A stretch of DNA of 16,268 bases from Flavobacteriales bacterium. GTDB taxonomy: Bacteria > Bacteroidota > Bacteroidia > Flavobacteriales_D > Sanyastnellaceae. A model generated the notes under the pieces. The model saw nothing but the letters and a program-made list of their open reading frames with translations, was not told the DNA's origin and did no database searches. Location: contig JAPKBK010000014.1 of the NCBI GenBank assembly GCA_028823435.1, positions 1 to 16,268 of the forward strand, read 5' to 3'. The position numbers were made by a program, and so were the translations under genes. This document shows positions 7,681 to 15,223 of this stretch, piece by piece; within the stretch, counting starts at the first letter, position 1; each line of letters begins with the position of its first letter.

Positions 7681-8736
7681 ATGCAAATGAAATCTTCTAT
7701 TTTAGTTACTGGTGGTGCGGGATATATTGGGTCCCACACAGCGGTATCTCTTGCAAAAGCAGGTTTTCGAGTTGTTTTGTTAGACAATTACAGCAATTCT
7801 GATGTCAAAGCCGTGCATGGCATCAGATCTCTCATCAACGCTCAAGTGCCATTCTATGAAGTGGATTGTAGGGATAAGGATGGTCTGATGGATGTGTTTA
7901 GAACAGAAAAGGAAAAGGGCCATGTGATTAAAGGAGTCATCCATTTTGCCGCGCTTAAGTCAGTTGGAGAAAGTGTCGAGAACCCTGAACTGTATAAGGA
8001 CAATAACATCGTGGGAACAGAGCGTTTGTTAGAGGTGATGCGGGAGTTCGATGTTGAAAATTTTGTTTTTTCTTCAAGTTGCACCGTCTACGGAGAACCC
8101 GCAGTTGTCCCCGTTGATGAAAACGCTCCGTTCTTAGAAGCTGAATCTCCCTACGGATTTACAAAACAAGCTTGCGAGAGATTAATCGTTAATCACTTGA
8201 AACCAAACCCTGGATTTAACGCTGTTATTCTCAGGTATTTTAACCCCATAGGCGCTCATCCCAGTGCAACAATTGGCGAATCCCCAAGTGGCGTGCCTAA
8301 TAACCTGATCCCTTATTTATGCGAATCTGTGGCTGGAATAAGGTCTGCCTTACATGTTTTCGGTACAGATTACCCTACACCAGATGGTTCTTGCATCAGG
8401 GATTATCTACATGTGATGGATTTAGCCGAAGCCCATGTCGCTGCACTTGAATTCCTTTTTAAGGATAAGTTGAGGGGTAAGGATACGGGTTGGAGAGCTT
8501 ATAATTTAGGGACTGGCAAAGGCGCTTCTGTGTTAGAAGTCATTCAGGCATTCAAGAATGTTACTGGGTTAGAAGTCCCATATTCAATCGCGGAAAGGAG
8601 GGAAGGTGATGTCGTGGCTATTTGGGCAAATGCTTCAAGGGCAAAAAATGAATTGGGGTGGGAGGCTAAGCGTTCCCTTGAGGAAGCCTTACACGATTCC
8701 TGGAAATGGCAAAAAAAAAGACCCGATTCACAATGA
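7681..8736 (+). CDS. galE: UDP-glucose 4-epimerase
   Basis: Interconverts UDP-glucose and UDP-galactose in the cytoplasm with tightly bound NAD, supplying galactose for the Leloir pathway and for surface polysaccharide. The 351-residue protein is an extended short-chain dehydrogenase. The NAD-binding GGAGYIG is at residues 11-17, followed by D35 in VVLLDNYSN. The active site has Ser in FSSSCTVYG (about 133) and Y158-x3-K162 in SPYGFTK. RYFNPIGAHPS and the DYLHVMDLAEAH block are typical of GalE. ATG 7687 (MKSSILVTGG) is an equally plausible start and closer to the usual family N-terminus. The C-terminal codons, the A-run and the stop lie inside the downstream hairpin at 8720-8744. It is a single-gene unit, divergent from the Hpt gene. 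Confidence 0.95.
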   Translation: MQMKSSILVTGGAGYIGSHTAVSLAKAGFRVVLLDNYSNSDVKAVHGIRSLINAQVPFYEVDCRDKDGLMDVFRTEKEKGHVIKGVIHFAALKSVGESVENPELYKDNNIVGTERLLEVMREFDVENFVFSSSCTVYGEPAVVPVDENAPFLEAESPYGFTKQACERLIVNHLKPNPGFNAVILRYFNPIGAHPSATIGESPSGVPNNLIPYLCESVAGIRSALHVFGTDYPTPDGSCIRDYLHVMDLAEAHVAALEFLFKDKLRGKDTGWRAYNLGTGKGASVLEVIQAFKNVTGLEVPYSIAERREGDVVAIWANASRAKNELGWEAKRSLEEALHDSWKWQKKRPDSQ

Positions 8737-8744
8737 ACCGAGCC
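8720..8744. terminator. Shared bidirectional terminator overlapping the galE stop codon
   Basis: An 11-base inverted repeat (8720-8730 with 8734-8744, loop CAA) is flanked by nine A (8711-8719) and eight T (8745-8752). Read as minus-strand RNA every position pairs, three of them as G-U, followed by a U run, so it fits the end of the T9SS type A transcript. Read as plus-strand RNA the same three positions become A-C mismatches, giving a weaker stem still followed by U8. The galE stop TGA (8734-8736) lies in the second arm. Confidence 0.7.
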
Positions 8745-8789
8745 TTTTTTTTATTTTGTTAGTAGGGCGTATTCTTACCACTATTAATC

Positions 8790-10082
8790 TTAATTCTTGA
8801 TTACAGTTGTGTGAGTCACCTTTTTACCGTGAACTACACGTAGTGAGTAAAAACCTACATCGCTTAAGTCGTCAGTGTTGAAGTTGATCACTTTGTTATC
8901 TGGGTTGATGTTGATGATGTCTGCACGAAGAACGTTTCCGGCAAAGTCAAGCAACTGAACGATTACTTTTCCCTCTTCGATTCCGTCGATACGAATACCA
9001 AGTTCGTTTTGAAATGGGTTAGGGTAAGCAGTTACCTTAAGCTCTGTTTCAGATAACGATGAAGGTGTATCGTTTGTTTTCTCCTTAACAAGTGCAGAGA
9101 AGCATGCGTTTGTCTCAAGTTCTGTCCCGTTGAAAGTACATGTTCCAAGTGCATCAGCAGGGTTTTCGTTTGCCAATACAGCAAGACGCGTTCCACGGAT
9201 TGACTTAAGGAAGATTTTGTAATCAGCTCCCTCACGTACTTTTTCGCTCATCGGTACAACCAATAAACCATTTCTCACATTTCTAGCACTTACTTCTTGT
9301 GTGAACAGTGTATTGTTACGGGCATCTTTCAAAGAGATTCTGCCTACAAAGTCACCATCGATGTGTTGTATTTGGTATGTGATCTGCTCAAGTTGACCAG
9401 TCGCACACGCTGTAAATGTTTGACCGATTGTTTGACCGTTAGTGGCGATACGTCCAGTGTGAGCCGACACTTCCGTGTTACATAGACCGTTCGCAGACTT
9501 TTCAGTAGCAATGCCAGTATCATCGTTTGTTTGACCTATACGACCTTCATCATTAGAAAGTCCGGTTGCTTCAACCGTTTTGAAACCAAATTCTCCAACT
9601 AACTTCCCACGGTAAGGTGATCCGTCTACTGTAAGTGTTCCCATAGGACCATGCAGAGCACGAAGGCTAAGCGCATATCCATTGTCAGAACTTACACTAA
9701 GGATATAACGAAGACCAGACTTAACACGCGTCTCCATAGGGAGAACAACTTGTCCGTCTACGACCTGTCCTTTCTTAAAGCGCGCAATGTCGAGTACCAA
9801 ACCATTCATAGAGCGTACTTCAACAGTGTAAGTTCCGCGATCGTTTAATGCTTTAATGCCTAAGGTTACCTCCATTAATTTTCCATCAGTACAAGCTGAG
9901 AAAATTTGAGTGGCAGTAGAACCATTTAATAGAATTGTTTGGTTTGCATCCTTGACTTGATAAGAGCAGTCATATGGAGATGTAGACTCCGAAGCGTTTG
10001 AAAGAGCAGAAGCGTCTTGCGCTAGAATGTTACCAGTAGTAAAAACTGCGAGAGCAGCGAGGGTTGAGTAAAACTTATTCAT
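8790..10082 (-). CDS. Secreted protein with two tandem beta-rich repeats and T9SS type A sorting domain
   Basis: A 430-residue exported protein of unknown function. Residues 1-21 form a signal peptide (LAALAVFTTGNILA, cut before Q22). Two related modules follow, about 39-170 and 201-335. They share xxIFSAC/xTFTAC-x-x-G-x-L-x-x-V/I-T, then DGQVVLPMETRVKSG against NGLLVVPMSEKVREG, then MGTLTVDGS against LGTCTFNGT, so the protein arose by internal duplication. Residues 347-430 are a T9SS type A C-terminal domain (AYPNPFQNEL...LLDFAGNVL...GFYSLRVVHGKK...VIKN), which directs passage through the outer membrane and surface anchoring. Arginine is coded almost only by CGT/CGC (16 of 19 by my count), unlike rpoN, where AGA dominates. 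That suggests very high expression. I found no exact TAnnTTTG in the 212 bases upstream. Confidence 0.88.
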   Translation of the reverse strand: MNKFYSTLAALAVFTTGNILAQDASALSNASESTSPYDCSYQVKDANQTILLNGSTATQIFSACTDGKLMEVTLGIKALNDRGTYTVEVRSMNGLVLDIARFKKGQVVDGQVVLPMETRVKSGLRYILSVSSDNGYALSLRALHGPMGTLTVDGSPYRGKLVGEFGFKTVEATGLSNDEGRIGQTNDDTGIATEKSANGLCNTEVSAHTGRIATNGQTIGQTFTACATGQLEQITYQIQHIDGDFVGRISLKDARNNTLFTQEVSARNVRNGLLVVPMSEKVREGADYKIFLKSIRGTRLAVLANENPADALGTCTFNGTELETNACFSALVKEKTNDTPSSLSETELKVTAYPNPFQNELGIRIDGIEEGKVIVQLLDFAGNVLRADIININPDNKVINFNTDDLSDVGFYSLRVVHGKKVTHTTVIKN

Positions 10083-10222
10083 AATATAAAGATTGATAGG
10101 GGTTAAAAAAAAGATTCACTCCCTTTTACTCTTGTCGATCCAAATAAGTTTCGTTTTTTGTAAAGAAAAAACACAAAAACGACTCAAACTACTCTATATC
10201 AGTACTTTATATTATGAATAAA
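10083..10222 (-). promoter_or_regulatory. Upstream region of the T9SS type A gene (no consensus -7 motif found)
   Basis: This AT-rich, non-coding stretch must hold the promoter and leader of the strongly codon-biased secreted-protein gene. On the minus strand it contains imperfect candidates only (TAGTTTG near 10191 and TTATTTG near 10145, each with the wrong spacing for TAnnTTTG) and a purine-rich GGGAG about 35 bases before the ATG. I cannot place the transcription start. Confidence 0.3.
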
Positions 10223-10241
10223 ACCCATGTAAAATTTGGGT
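10223..10241 (-). terminator. Possible terminator downstream of lpxA
   Basis: On the minus strand ACCCA, a nine-base loop and TGGGT form a perfect five-pair stem, followed directly by TTTTATT. It lies 54 bases after the lpxA stop, where the operon should end, and before the next minus-strand gene. The stem is short, so efficiency is doubtful. Confidence 0.35.
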
Positions 10242-10294
10242 GAACACTTGATTATGTGCTGATTGTCTTGTCTGTCCTGCGATACTGGGCAGAA

Positions 10295-11080
10295 TCAGAA
10301 GGGCCCCCTAATGATTCCTTTGTCGGATTTTCGAATGAAGTCCAGTACGAAGTCTTTGTCCTCACATGCAGGGAATTCAGCATCTGCAACTTTCAGAGCT
10401 TGGCTCATATTTGCATTTTGAACGTAGAGTGTTCTATAAATATCTTCAATACGTGTGATTCTGTCTTGGTCAAATCCCCTTCTCCTAAGCCCTATTGAAT
10501 TAACCCCTATATATGACAAGGGTTCTCTGGCAGCTTTAATATAAGGGGGGATGTTCTTTCTCACTAATGAGCCTCCAGCGACAAATGCGTGCTCTCCAAT
10601 TCTGATGAACTGTTGAATGCCTACCATCCCTTCTATGATAACCCAATCATCAATGGTGACATGGCCAGCAACATTTACAGCGTTTGCTAGAATAACGCTG
10701 TCTCCTATTTGGACATCATGTGCTAAATGTACATATGCCATGATTAAGCAATCATTGCCAACTGTCGTTTTAAGTTTATCCGAAGTCCCTCTGTGAATGG
10801 TGACACACTCTCTTATCGTCGTGCGGTTACCAATCTCTACAGTCGTGTTTTCATCTTTGAACTTAAGATCTTGTGGTTCAGCACCAATGACTGCGCCAGG
10901 AAATATTTTACAATCTTCGCCTATTGTCGTGCTTTCTAAGATTGAGACATTTGGTCCTATATATGTTCCTGGACCTATCGTTACGTTAGGTCCGATGTAT
11001 GAAAACGGTTCAACAATAACCCCTTCGCCTAATGAGGCTTGTTCGTGAATGAATGCTTGTGGGCTTATTTTCGTTGTCAT
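10295..11080 (-). CDS. lpxA: Acyl-ACP--UDP-N-acetylglucosamine O-acyltransferase
   Basis: Catalyses the first step of lipid A synthesis, moving a 3-hydroxyacyl chain from ACP to the 3-OH of UDP-GlcNAc in the cytoplasm; the enzyme is a trimer. The 261-residue protein starts with left-handed beta-helix hexapeptide repeats (IGPNVTIGPGTYIGPNVSI and on to about residue 185). The catalytic histidine is H121 in MAYVHLAHDVQIG, equivalent to E. coli H125. The family segment GxVRKNIPPYIKA and the helical C-terminal domain (GLRRRGFDQDRITRIEDIY) separate it from LpxD. Length matches the ~255-265 residue norm. It is the last gene of the minus-strand lpx cluster, 28 bases after lpxC-fabZ. In many Bacteroidota the next gene is efp; here a secreted-protein gene follows. 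Confidence 0.96.
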   Translation of the reverse strand: MTTKISPQAFIHEQASLGEGVIVEPFSYIGPNVTIGPGTYIGPNVSILESTTIGEDCKIFPGAVIGAEPQDLKFKDENTTVEIGNRTTIRECVTIHRGTSDKLKTTVGNDCLIMAYVHLAHDVQIGDSVILANAVNVAGHVTIDDWVIIEGMVGIQQFIRIGEHAFVAGGSLVRKNIPPYIKAAREPLSYIGVNSIGLRRRGFDQDRITRIEDIYRTLYVQNANMSQALKVADAEFPACEDKDFVLDFIRKSDKGIIRGPF

Positions 11081-11108
11081 AGGGATTGTAAAGGTTTTAA
11101 AATAGTCT

Positions 11109-12527
11109 CTAGTTTTCTGCGGGAGCTCTGTCCTTGATGACTTGAGCTAAGAGTATGGCTTGAGAAACCAAAACGCCTCTCACATATCCCTTTCCTTGCA
11201 TATGTACTAACCCTCTTCTGATAGGTGATATTAATTTGAGATGGAAAACAATTGAATCACCTGGCATGACTTTTTGTTTAAACCGGACTTCATCAATTTT
11301 TAAAAAGTATGTAGACCAAAATTCAGGGTCTTCCACATTTGAAAGCGCGAATACGCCACCTACTTGTGCCATCGCTTCTACTTGAAGCACGCCAGGCATC
11401 ACAGGGTTGTCTGGGAAATGACCTTGAAAAAAGGGTTCATTGATCGTCACATTCTTGACGCCTGTGATACTCTGATCATCCATCTCAAGGATTCTATCTA
11501 CCAATAGGAATGGATAGCGATGTGGAAGAAGTTTAGAAATTTGATTTACATCTAGAATTGATTCTTTATCTGTTCTTAGATCGGGTAAATCTTCAAGTTT
11601 CAGTATTTGTTTGTCAAGGGCTTTGGCAAATTCTACATTCGCTTCATGTCCAGGACGTGCAGCAAGCACATGTCCATAGATATAACAACCTGTCAGGGCA
11701 ATGTCACCAAGTATATCGAGTAGCTTATGCCTTGCGGGTTCATTAGAGAAACGCAGGGGAGATGTGCTCACAACACCTGCCTCATCTTCGACCACTCCCA
11801 GTTCTTTTCGACCCATCGCATCAGCGATGGATTGTAATTCATTTTTTGAGTACGGCCTTTCTGCAAGGACGATTGCGTTACCTACATCACCTCCTTTGAT
11901 CAGCCCTTTATCCGCTAATGCTTTGAGCTCCTTCATAAAGACAAACGTCCTGCTAGGTGCAATTTCTTTCGAGAAATCACTCAGTTTTTCAAGTCTAGCA
12001 TGTTGTGTCCCTAGAACAGGACTGTTGTAATCGACCATGACTGTGAGACGGAACTCATCTTCTTCGATCGGCACGATTAACATTTCGACATTGTTCTCTT
12101 TGTCTACATAACTTATGTTTTTCCTAACCTTAAAGAATCTTCTGTCTGCCTCTAGCTCGATGGTGCCGACTTCTTCAATGCCATTTATGAATGCCAGTGA
12201 ACTGCCATCTATAATGGGAACTTCCTTTGCGTCCAGTTGAATTAAAGCATTGTCAACACCGGCTGCGTATAATGCCGCGAGTATATGTTCCGTCGTATTT
12301 ATTTCTACCCCGCCTTGAGAAAGTGAGGTACATCTAAATGTAGAAATCACATTTTTTGTGCAGGCTTTAACGATGGGTTGGCCTTCAAGATCTGTGCGTT
12401 GGAATTTATATCCATGATGTGCCTCTGCGGGTTGTATGGTTAAAGTGCACATTTTTCCAGTATGCAGTCCGACACCTTTAAAGGTGATTTCACTTTTGAG
12501 TGTGTGCTGCTTAGTTGAATGAATCAT
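11109..12527 (-). CDS. lpxC-fabZ: Bifunctional UDP-3-O-acyl-N-acetylglucosamine deacetylase / 3-hydroxyacyl-ACP dehydratase
   Basis: A 472-residue natural fusion known from Bacteroidota. The LpxC part (about 1-310) performs the committed Zn-dependent deacetylation of lipid A synthesis. Its zinc ligands are H81 (INTTEHILAAL), H267 and D271 (RHKLLDILGD), with H294 in RPGHEAN as the catalytic-site histidine. The FabZ part (about 325-472) dehydrates 3-hydroxyacyl-ACP for fatty acid elongation, with H336 in LLPHRYPFLLVDR and E384 in GVLQVEAMAQ as the active-site pair and the FQGHFPDNPVMPG loop intact. Both active sites look functional. Because LpxA uses 3-hydroxyacyl-ACP as donor, the fusion couples two consumers of the same pool. 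The start ATG overlaps the lpxD stop (ATGA at 12524-12527), implying translational coupling. Confidence 0.97.
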   Translation of the reverse strand: MIHSTKQHTLKSEITFKGVGLHTGKMCTLTIQPAEAHHGYKFQRTDLEGQPIVKACTKNVISTFRCTSLSQGGVEINTTEHILAALYAAGVDNALIQLDAKEVPIIDGSSLAFINGIEEVGTIELEADRRFFKVRKNISYVDKENNVEMLIVPIEEDEFRLTVMVDYNSPVLGTQHARLEKLSDFSKEIAPSRTFVFMKELKALADKGLIKGGDVGNAIVLAERPYSKNELQSIADAMGRKELGVVEDEAGVVSTSPLRFSNEPARHKLLDILGDIALTGCYIYGHVLAARPGHEANVEFAKALDKQILKLEDLPDLRTDKESILDVNQISKLLPHRYPFLLVDRILEMDDQSITGVKNVTINEPFFQGHFPDNPVMPGVLQVEAMAQVGGVFALSNVEDPEFWSTYFLKIDEVRFKQKVMPGDSIVFHLKLISPIRRGLVHMQGKGYVRGVLVSQAILLAQVIKDRAPAEN

Positions 12528-13543
12528 GTATTTTCTTTTTCTTTAATACGCTCTGTCCGAACAAGCTTTCGAAGCGCTATTTGGAACCTCTGGAATGCTT
12601 TGATGGGCATTGCTGGATTTCCTTGGTATGTACCATTTGGATGTACCAAGCTCGCAGAGACGCCTGATTTTGCTGCTATTCTTGATCCATTTGCTATTTT
12701 AAGATGCCCGCCGACTCCCACTTGCCCTCCGATTAAACAGTGAGAACCGATTGTCGTTGAGCCAGCGATTCCAGTTTGGGCCGCGATGACAGTTTTTTCA
12801 CCGATGACCACATTGTGTGCGACCTGAATAAGGTTATCTAGCTTGCACCCATTGCGGATAATTGTAGAGCCCAGTGTGGCTCTGTCCAAAGTGCATAACG
12901 CACCTATGTCGCAGTCATCCTCAATCACCACATTTCCCGTTTGAGGAATTTTTGCGTACGACCCATCATCTTTTGGCGCAAATCCGAAACCATCAGAACC
13001 GACAATCGTTCCGCCTTGAATGGTACAACAGTTGCCTACAATACATCGATCTAGAATTCTCACGCCTGAATGAAACAGGGCGTCTACGCCTATCGTGACG
13101 TCTCGACCTATATAGACGTTCGCACGAAGTTCAGATCTATTTCCAATGACAGCACCTTTGTCTATAACGACTCCAGGGCCTATCGCACATCCCTTTCCTA
13201 TGATTGCATCAGGGTGAATTATTGCAGATGAGTGGACGCCTTCATCTCTCTTTAAAATATTGTCATATGCATCAAGCAAAGTTGCAAATGCCCTGTATGG
13301 ATCTTCCACTTTCACTAACGTCATTCCATCTGGCAAATCTTGCTTAGGTTTAAAGTCGTTTTTAACCACAATTACAGTAGCGCTACATGAGTAAACGAAC
13401 TTTTCGTACTCCATGTTTGCGAGAAACGTCACTGACCCTGGGCCGGCGGATTCTATCTTACCTAGCCTGCGTACTCTTGCTTCTGGGTTACCAGAAACAG
13501 ACCCTTCTAATAGTATAGCTAATTCTGCAGCAGTTTGTTCCAT
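12524..13543 (-). CDS. lpxD: UDP-3-O-(3-hydroxyacyl)glucosamine N-acyltransferase
   Basis: Adds the second 3-hydroxyacyl chain, on the 2-amino group, in lipid A synthesis; cytoplasmic trimer. The 339-residue protein has the N-terminal uridine-binding domain (about 1-100, with VTFLANMEYEKFVYSCSATVIVV). A long hexapeptide-repeat beta-helix runs from about 105 to 300, containing GSDGFGFAPKDDGSYAKIPQ and the catalytic histidine H243 in LIQVAHNVVIG (E. coli H239). A C-terminal helix follows (FQRFQIALRKLV). Length equals the family norm of ~340. It overlaps lpxC-fabZ by four bases. A TATCTTTG promoter motif lies eight bases before its ATG and after the aroB stop, so the lpx genes can probably be transcribed without aroB. 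Confidence 0.96.
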   Translation of the reverse strand: MEQTAAELAILLEGSVSGNPEARVRRLGKIESAGPGSVTFLANMEYEKFVYSCSATVIVVKNDFKPKQDLPDGMTLVKVEDPYRAFATLLDAYDNILKRDEGVHSSAIIHPDAIIGKGCAIGPGVVIDKGAVIGNRSELRANVYIGRDVTIGVDALFHSGVRILDRCIVGNCCTIQGGTIVGSDGFGFAPKDDGSYAKIPQTGNVVIEDDCDIGALCTLDRATLGSTIIRNGCKLDNLIQVAHNVVIGEKTVIAAQTGIAGSTTIGSHCLIGGQVGVGGHLKIANGSRIAAKSGVSASLVHPNGTYQGNPAMPIKAFQRFQIALRKLVRTERIKEKENT

Positions 13544-13551
13544 AATTAAAG

Positions 13552-13559
13552 CAAAGATA
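13552..13559 (-). promoter_or_regulatory. Bacteroidota -7 promoter motif (TATCTTTG) for lpxD
   Basis: Minus-strand TATCTTTG matches TAnnTTTG exactly, ends eight bases before the lpxD ATG (13543) and lies in the 20-base gap after the aroB stop. It implies a leader of zero to a few bases for the lpxD-lpxC/fabZ-lpxA message. No -33 TTTG is visible because that position falls in the aroB coding end. Confidence 0.55.
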
Positions 13560-13563
13560 TTTA

Positions 13564-14628
13564 TTAGAAGCTTGTTAATTCATATCTCTCACGGAATTGC
13601 TCCCACAAGATTGTGAACTCTTCGCGTTCCCAGGTAAAGCCCCAATCTGCATCTCCGGGATTGCGTAATAACACGTCTTTAACGTTTCCATTTGTGTTTT
13701 TCTTGTCTTTGCACATTTTAAACCAAACCGCGTCGGACCCCCAAATTTCCTCACGACTCCCAATAATGTCAACGATCCACTTGATTAATTCTTTTGCCAA
13801 AGCATCGTTAAACCCCATTTTCATGACTGAGACCTCAAGTGTGAATACAATCCCCCAAGCGATAGCAATGCCGTGCTTGCTTTTTGATCCGTGAGATGAA
13901 TCTAGATCTAGACTTTCAATGGCATGACCGATGGTATGTCCCAGATTTAAAATTGCGCGCTCGCCCTTTTCCTTGACATCTCTCCGCACAATACCTTCTT
14001 TTATATTTCCAGAGTCTATGATGAGCGGAGTGAGGCTCGCAAGGTTGGGTTCTGCGTTTTTAAATTGTTCAAGATGCGGTCCGCCTGTGAGAAGCGCATG
14101 TTTAAGCATTTCCCCCCACCCACTCTTAACCTCATCTGTTGGTAAGCTGCCTAACCACTTCAAATCTATCCCTGTCAGTTTTGGCTGATAAAATGTCCCA
14201 ATCTGATTTTTCAGTATCCCTACTTTACTTTGAACATTAATGCCATTCTTTCCGCCTATTGCGGCATCTACCATCCCTACAACTGTCGTGGGAAGAATGA
14301 CGAGATCAATTCCTCTTTTGTATGTACTTGCCGCAAAACCTCCTAAATCACTGATTGTTCCACCTCCCAAGCAAATACATACGCTTTCCCTGTCTGCCCC
14401 AACGCGATCTAATTCATTGTATATGAGAATAAGGTGATGGTGTGTTTTAATTTCCTCTCCTCCCTTTATCTTAAAAAGGTGCGTCTTGGTCTCCATGTTA
14501 CAGACCTTAATAATGTCCCTTGAATAGCTGTCCGGCAAATTGCTGTCAGCAAGCAAAAACACAAGAGATTTACCTTGGATGAGCCTTTCTAGTTCTTCCT
14601 TCCAAGATGTCGATATATAACTATTCAT
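13564..14628 (-). CDS. aroB: 3-dehydroquinate synthase
   Basis: Converts DAHP to 3-dehydroquinate, second step of the shikimate pathway to aromatic amino acids; cytoplasmic, NAD- and metal-dependent. I chose ATG 14628 (354 residues); an in-frame TTG at 14640 would add only four residues. Family blocks in order: the NAD loop LGGGTISDLGGFAASTYKRG, LPTTVVGMVDAAIGGKNGIN, the glutamate of SGWGEMLKHALL (about 173), LNLGHTIGHAIE (histidines about 231 and 235), the histidine of SKHGIAIAWG (about 252), and KDKKNTNGNV near the C-terminus. One point is unusual: the common HGEA-type segment reads HGIA here. Length is normal. It lies 20 bases upstream of lpxD on the same strand but lpxD has its own promoter motif. 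Confidence 0.93.
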   Translation of the reverse strand: MNSYISTSWKEELERLIQGKSLVFLLADSNLPDSYSRDIIKVCNMETKTHLFKIKGGEEIKTHHHLILIYNELDRVGADRESVCICLGGGTISDLGGFAASTYKRGIDLVILPTTVVGMVDAAIGGKNGINVQSKVGILKNQIGTFYQPKLTGIDLKWLGSLPTDEVKSGWGEMLKHALLTGGPHLEQFKNAEPNLASLTPLIIDSGNIKEGIVRRDVKEKGERAILNLGHTIGHAIESLDLDSSHGSKSKHGIAIAWGIVFTLEVSVMKMGFNDALAKELIKWIVDIIGSREEIWGSDAVWFKMCKDKKNTNGNVKDVLLRNPGDADWGFTWEREEFTILWEQFRERYELTSF

Positions 14629-14649
14629 ATTATTTATCAATTATTCAAG

Positions 14650-14657
14650 CAAAGTAA
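14650..14657 (-). promoter_or_regulatory. Near-consensus -7 motif (TTACTTTG) for aroB
   Basis: Minus-strand TTACTTTG agrees with TAnnTTTG except for T in place of A at the second position. It ends 21 bases before the aroB ATG at 14628 and lies after the tRNA-Phe terminator, where an aroB promoter is required. The fit is weaker than at the other sites in this window. Confidence 0.35.
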
Positions 14658-14729
14658 AGCCAACCTGGTTTCTTAAGTGACCCTCTGGCTATGAAATCAA
14701 CACTTACGCAATTTCTTCTCAAGTAACAA

Positions 14730-14760
14730 GAAAAAAGCCCCGCACATTTGTGGCGGGGCT
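14730..14760 (-). terminator. Intrinsic terminator of tRNA-Phe
   Basis: AGCCCCGC (14736-14743) pairs perfectly with GCGGGGCT (14753-14760) around a nine-base loop. On the minus strand the stem is followed by TTTTTTCTTG, a classical U-tract. It begins 13 bases after the 3' end of tRNA-Phe and separates it from aroB. On the plus strand it is followed by TGTTTTCTTTT, so it could also stop plus-strand transcription. Confidence 0.85.
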
Positions 14761-14772
14761 TGTTTTCTTTTG

Positions 14773-14845
<73 letters not shown>

Positions 14846-14858
14846 GATTAAGAGACGG

Positions 14859-14866
14859 CAAATATA
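14859..14866 (-). promoter_or_regulatory. Bacteroidota -7 promoter motif (TATATTTG) for tRNA-Phe
   Basis: Minus-strand TATATTTG is an exact TAnnTTTG match, 13 bases upstream of the mature tRNA 5' end. This predicts a primary transcript with a leader of roughly seven bases for RNase P to remove. As an RNA gene with a known mature end, it provides an independent check of the motif's spacing in this genome. Confidence 0.6.
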
Positions 14867-15223
14867 GGATATTACTCCTAAGTAAAGGTGTGGTTTAAAA
14901 AAATAATACGATAATTACGTGCTGGTTAGATTGATACTGTGGTCTGTCATATGTTTTTCTTCGGAACTATAATCCAATATTCGATGCGTGTTTTTTGACC
15001 ACGATTATCCTATTTAAATGTCAATAAAACTTCAATTGTCACACAAAACACTTTACTCTGGTGCGGTATAATCTTAATTTATTTTCGATAAAAAAATTGA
15101 TTTAATCGACAAGTCGTATATAATTCCGTTCTAAAAAGTTGATAAATAGGAATTTAGTTTTTTATGTAATATATTAGCGCCGTTAATTACTTAACTATTG
15201 AATCGTAAACCAAACTGTTTCTA
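14867..15223 (+). other. AT-rich intergenic region upstream of the Cys-rich repeat protein
   Basis: No open frame of useful length, tRNA or convincing structured RNA is seen here. Stop codons are frequent in all frames. Its tRNA-proximal edge holds the tRNA-Phe promoter on the minus strand. The rest presumably carries the promoter and leader of the gene starting at 15224. There is no exact plus-strand TAnnTTTG in the last 120 bases. The only other candidate is TTGATT (15097-15102), 16 bases, TATAAT (15119-15124), which resembles an E. coli-type promoter but could be chance in such AT-rich DNA. Confidence 0.5.

Noticed and set aside
10256..10498. Plus-strand 80-residue open frame over the 3' end of lpxA
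   Set aside because: It is mostly antisense to the well-conserved lpxA C-terminal domain and shows no family features.
11701..12030. Plus-strand 109-residue open frame
   Set aside because: Antisense to the LpxC zinc-site region; low-complexity Ser/Leu/Pro composition is typical of shadows.
15085..15109. Inverted repeat TCGAT ... ATCGA in the AT-rich intergenic region
   Set aside because: Only five base pairs with a 15-base AT-rich loop; expected by chance in such sequence.
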